Of a DNA stretch of 64,000 bases, positions 63,411-64,000 are shown one piece after another (the first letter of the stretch is position 1; each line of letters starts with the position of its first letter). This DNA is from Delphinus delphis (lineage: Eukaryota > Chordata > Mammalia > Artiodactyla > Delphinidae), in NCBI RefSeq assembly GCF_949987515.2, contig NC_082690.1, positions 106,638,400 through 106,702,399 on the forward strand, in the 5' to 3' direction. Under the pieces are notes generated by a model. It was not told where the DNA came from and searched no databases. It saw only the letters and a program-made list of their open reading frames with translations. A program made the translations under genes and the position numbers.

Positions 63411-64000
63411 TCTGCCTTGCGTCCGTAACAGAGGCCACTGTGGCCCAGGCTGGGGTGCATGTCTGCCTGGGTCTCTGTACCCCTGGAACAAACACCTGGA
63501 GAGGCGCAAGGGGACACAGTGCCCAGCAAAACGCTGGCTGCAGCAAGAAGGCCAGAAATCTCCAGCCCATGGAGGTCCCCCGCATGCGGCTTCCCTGAGC
63601 CCTTTGCTTCGCCGTTTGTACTCAGGCCCTCGGGTCTGAATCACCAGGGTCAGGTTTAAGAGCTGAAGGTCAGAGGTTGCCCAGGCACCCATGCCAGGCC
63701 AGAGGGCTGACCTTTATGTGACCAAGTCGAAGGCCCCTGGGACCCAGAGAGGGGCTTCAGACCCGCGGCCGCCATCTGAAATGCTGCTTGGGGGTTGATC
63801 CTAATCGCCCCTAATTTAGGGGCCAAATGGCCAATTAAGGGCCCGTTTGAGAGTCAGAGAAGCAGAAGGTGACTGGAGCAGACAGATGAAGTGCAGCTGA
63901 AGCCCCGCCGTCAGAGCTGGTCACGGGGTGCCGCCCAGGAGGGAGGGCAGGGCCTCCTCTCCTGGTATCAGGGGATCCTGGAGACCTGTTGTCCCCCCAC
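63411..64000. other. Right end of window, no gene recognised
   Basis: No supported gene. Contains the AT/GC palindrome at 63808-63822 inside a run of homeodomain-type sites. Confidence 0.45.

Overview
This is a 64 kb piece of a mammalian nuclear genome, almost certainly from a cetacean. It carries at least fourteen copies of the CHR-type tRNA-derived SINE family (heads reading 'cttccctggtggcgcagtgg'; many tails ending in 'gtgagaggcccgcgtaccgc'), plus the matching artiodactyl/cetacean L1 3' ends. Three spliced genes can be read and their order and strands (CCND1 +, LTO1 -, FGF19 -) match human 11q13.3, so this is the orthologous CCND1-LTO1-FGF19 segment. FGF4 and FGF3 would be expected beyond the right edge.

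Layout. 1-6205: the 3' part of cyclin D1 (end of intron 3, exon 4, intron 4, exon 5, and a 3.2 kb 3' UTR with a poly(A) signal and two seed matches for known cyclin D1 microRNAs). 6206-16440: intergenic DNA with SINEs, MIRs, MLT1 LTRs and a hAT element. 16440-22700: complete LTO1 on the minus strand (five coding exons, 137 residues, all splice sites GT/AG) with a CpG-island promoter. 22900-39830: a repeat-rich intergenic block holding an old decayed L1, several younger L1 3' ends, nested SINEs, MLT1 LTRs, a palindromic MITE and a 62-bp tandem repeat. 39830-45230: complete FGF19 on the minus strand (three coding exons, 219 residues), with an AU-rich 3' UTR, an intron-2 patch rich in regulatory motifs, a TATA box and a CpG island. 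45300-64000: sequence upstream of FGF19, with CTCF-like motifs, homeodomain-type sites and more nested repeats, but no gene I can support.

How the parts relate. Cyclin D1 drives CDK4/6 at G1/S. LTO1 is the adaptor that, with YAE1, brings ABCE1 to the cytosolic iron-sulphur targeting machinery. FGF19 is the bile-acid-induced ileal hormone acting through FGFR4/beta-Klotho. They are neighbours by old synteny, not an operon. The most interesting non-coding signals are around FGF19: an IR-1 nuclear-receptor-like site with three GATA sites and an octamer in intron 2, an exact ATF4/CHOP-type 'attgcatca' site about 40 bp upstream of the TATA box, and CTCF-like motifs upstream in one orientation. I found no previously undescribed gene system. 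Long open frames in the CpG islands look like GC-rich chance frames. Repeat names come from memory of consensus sequences, so subfamily names are tentative and element ends are good to about 10-20 bp.
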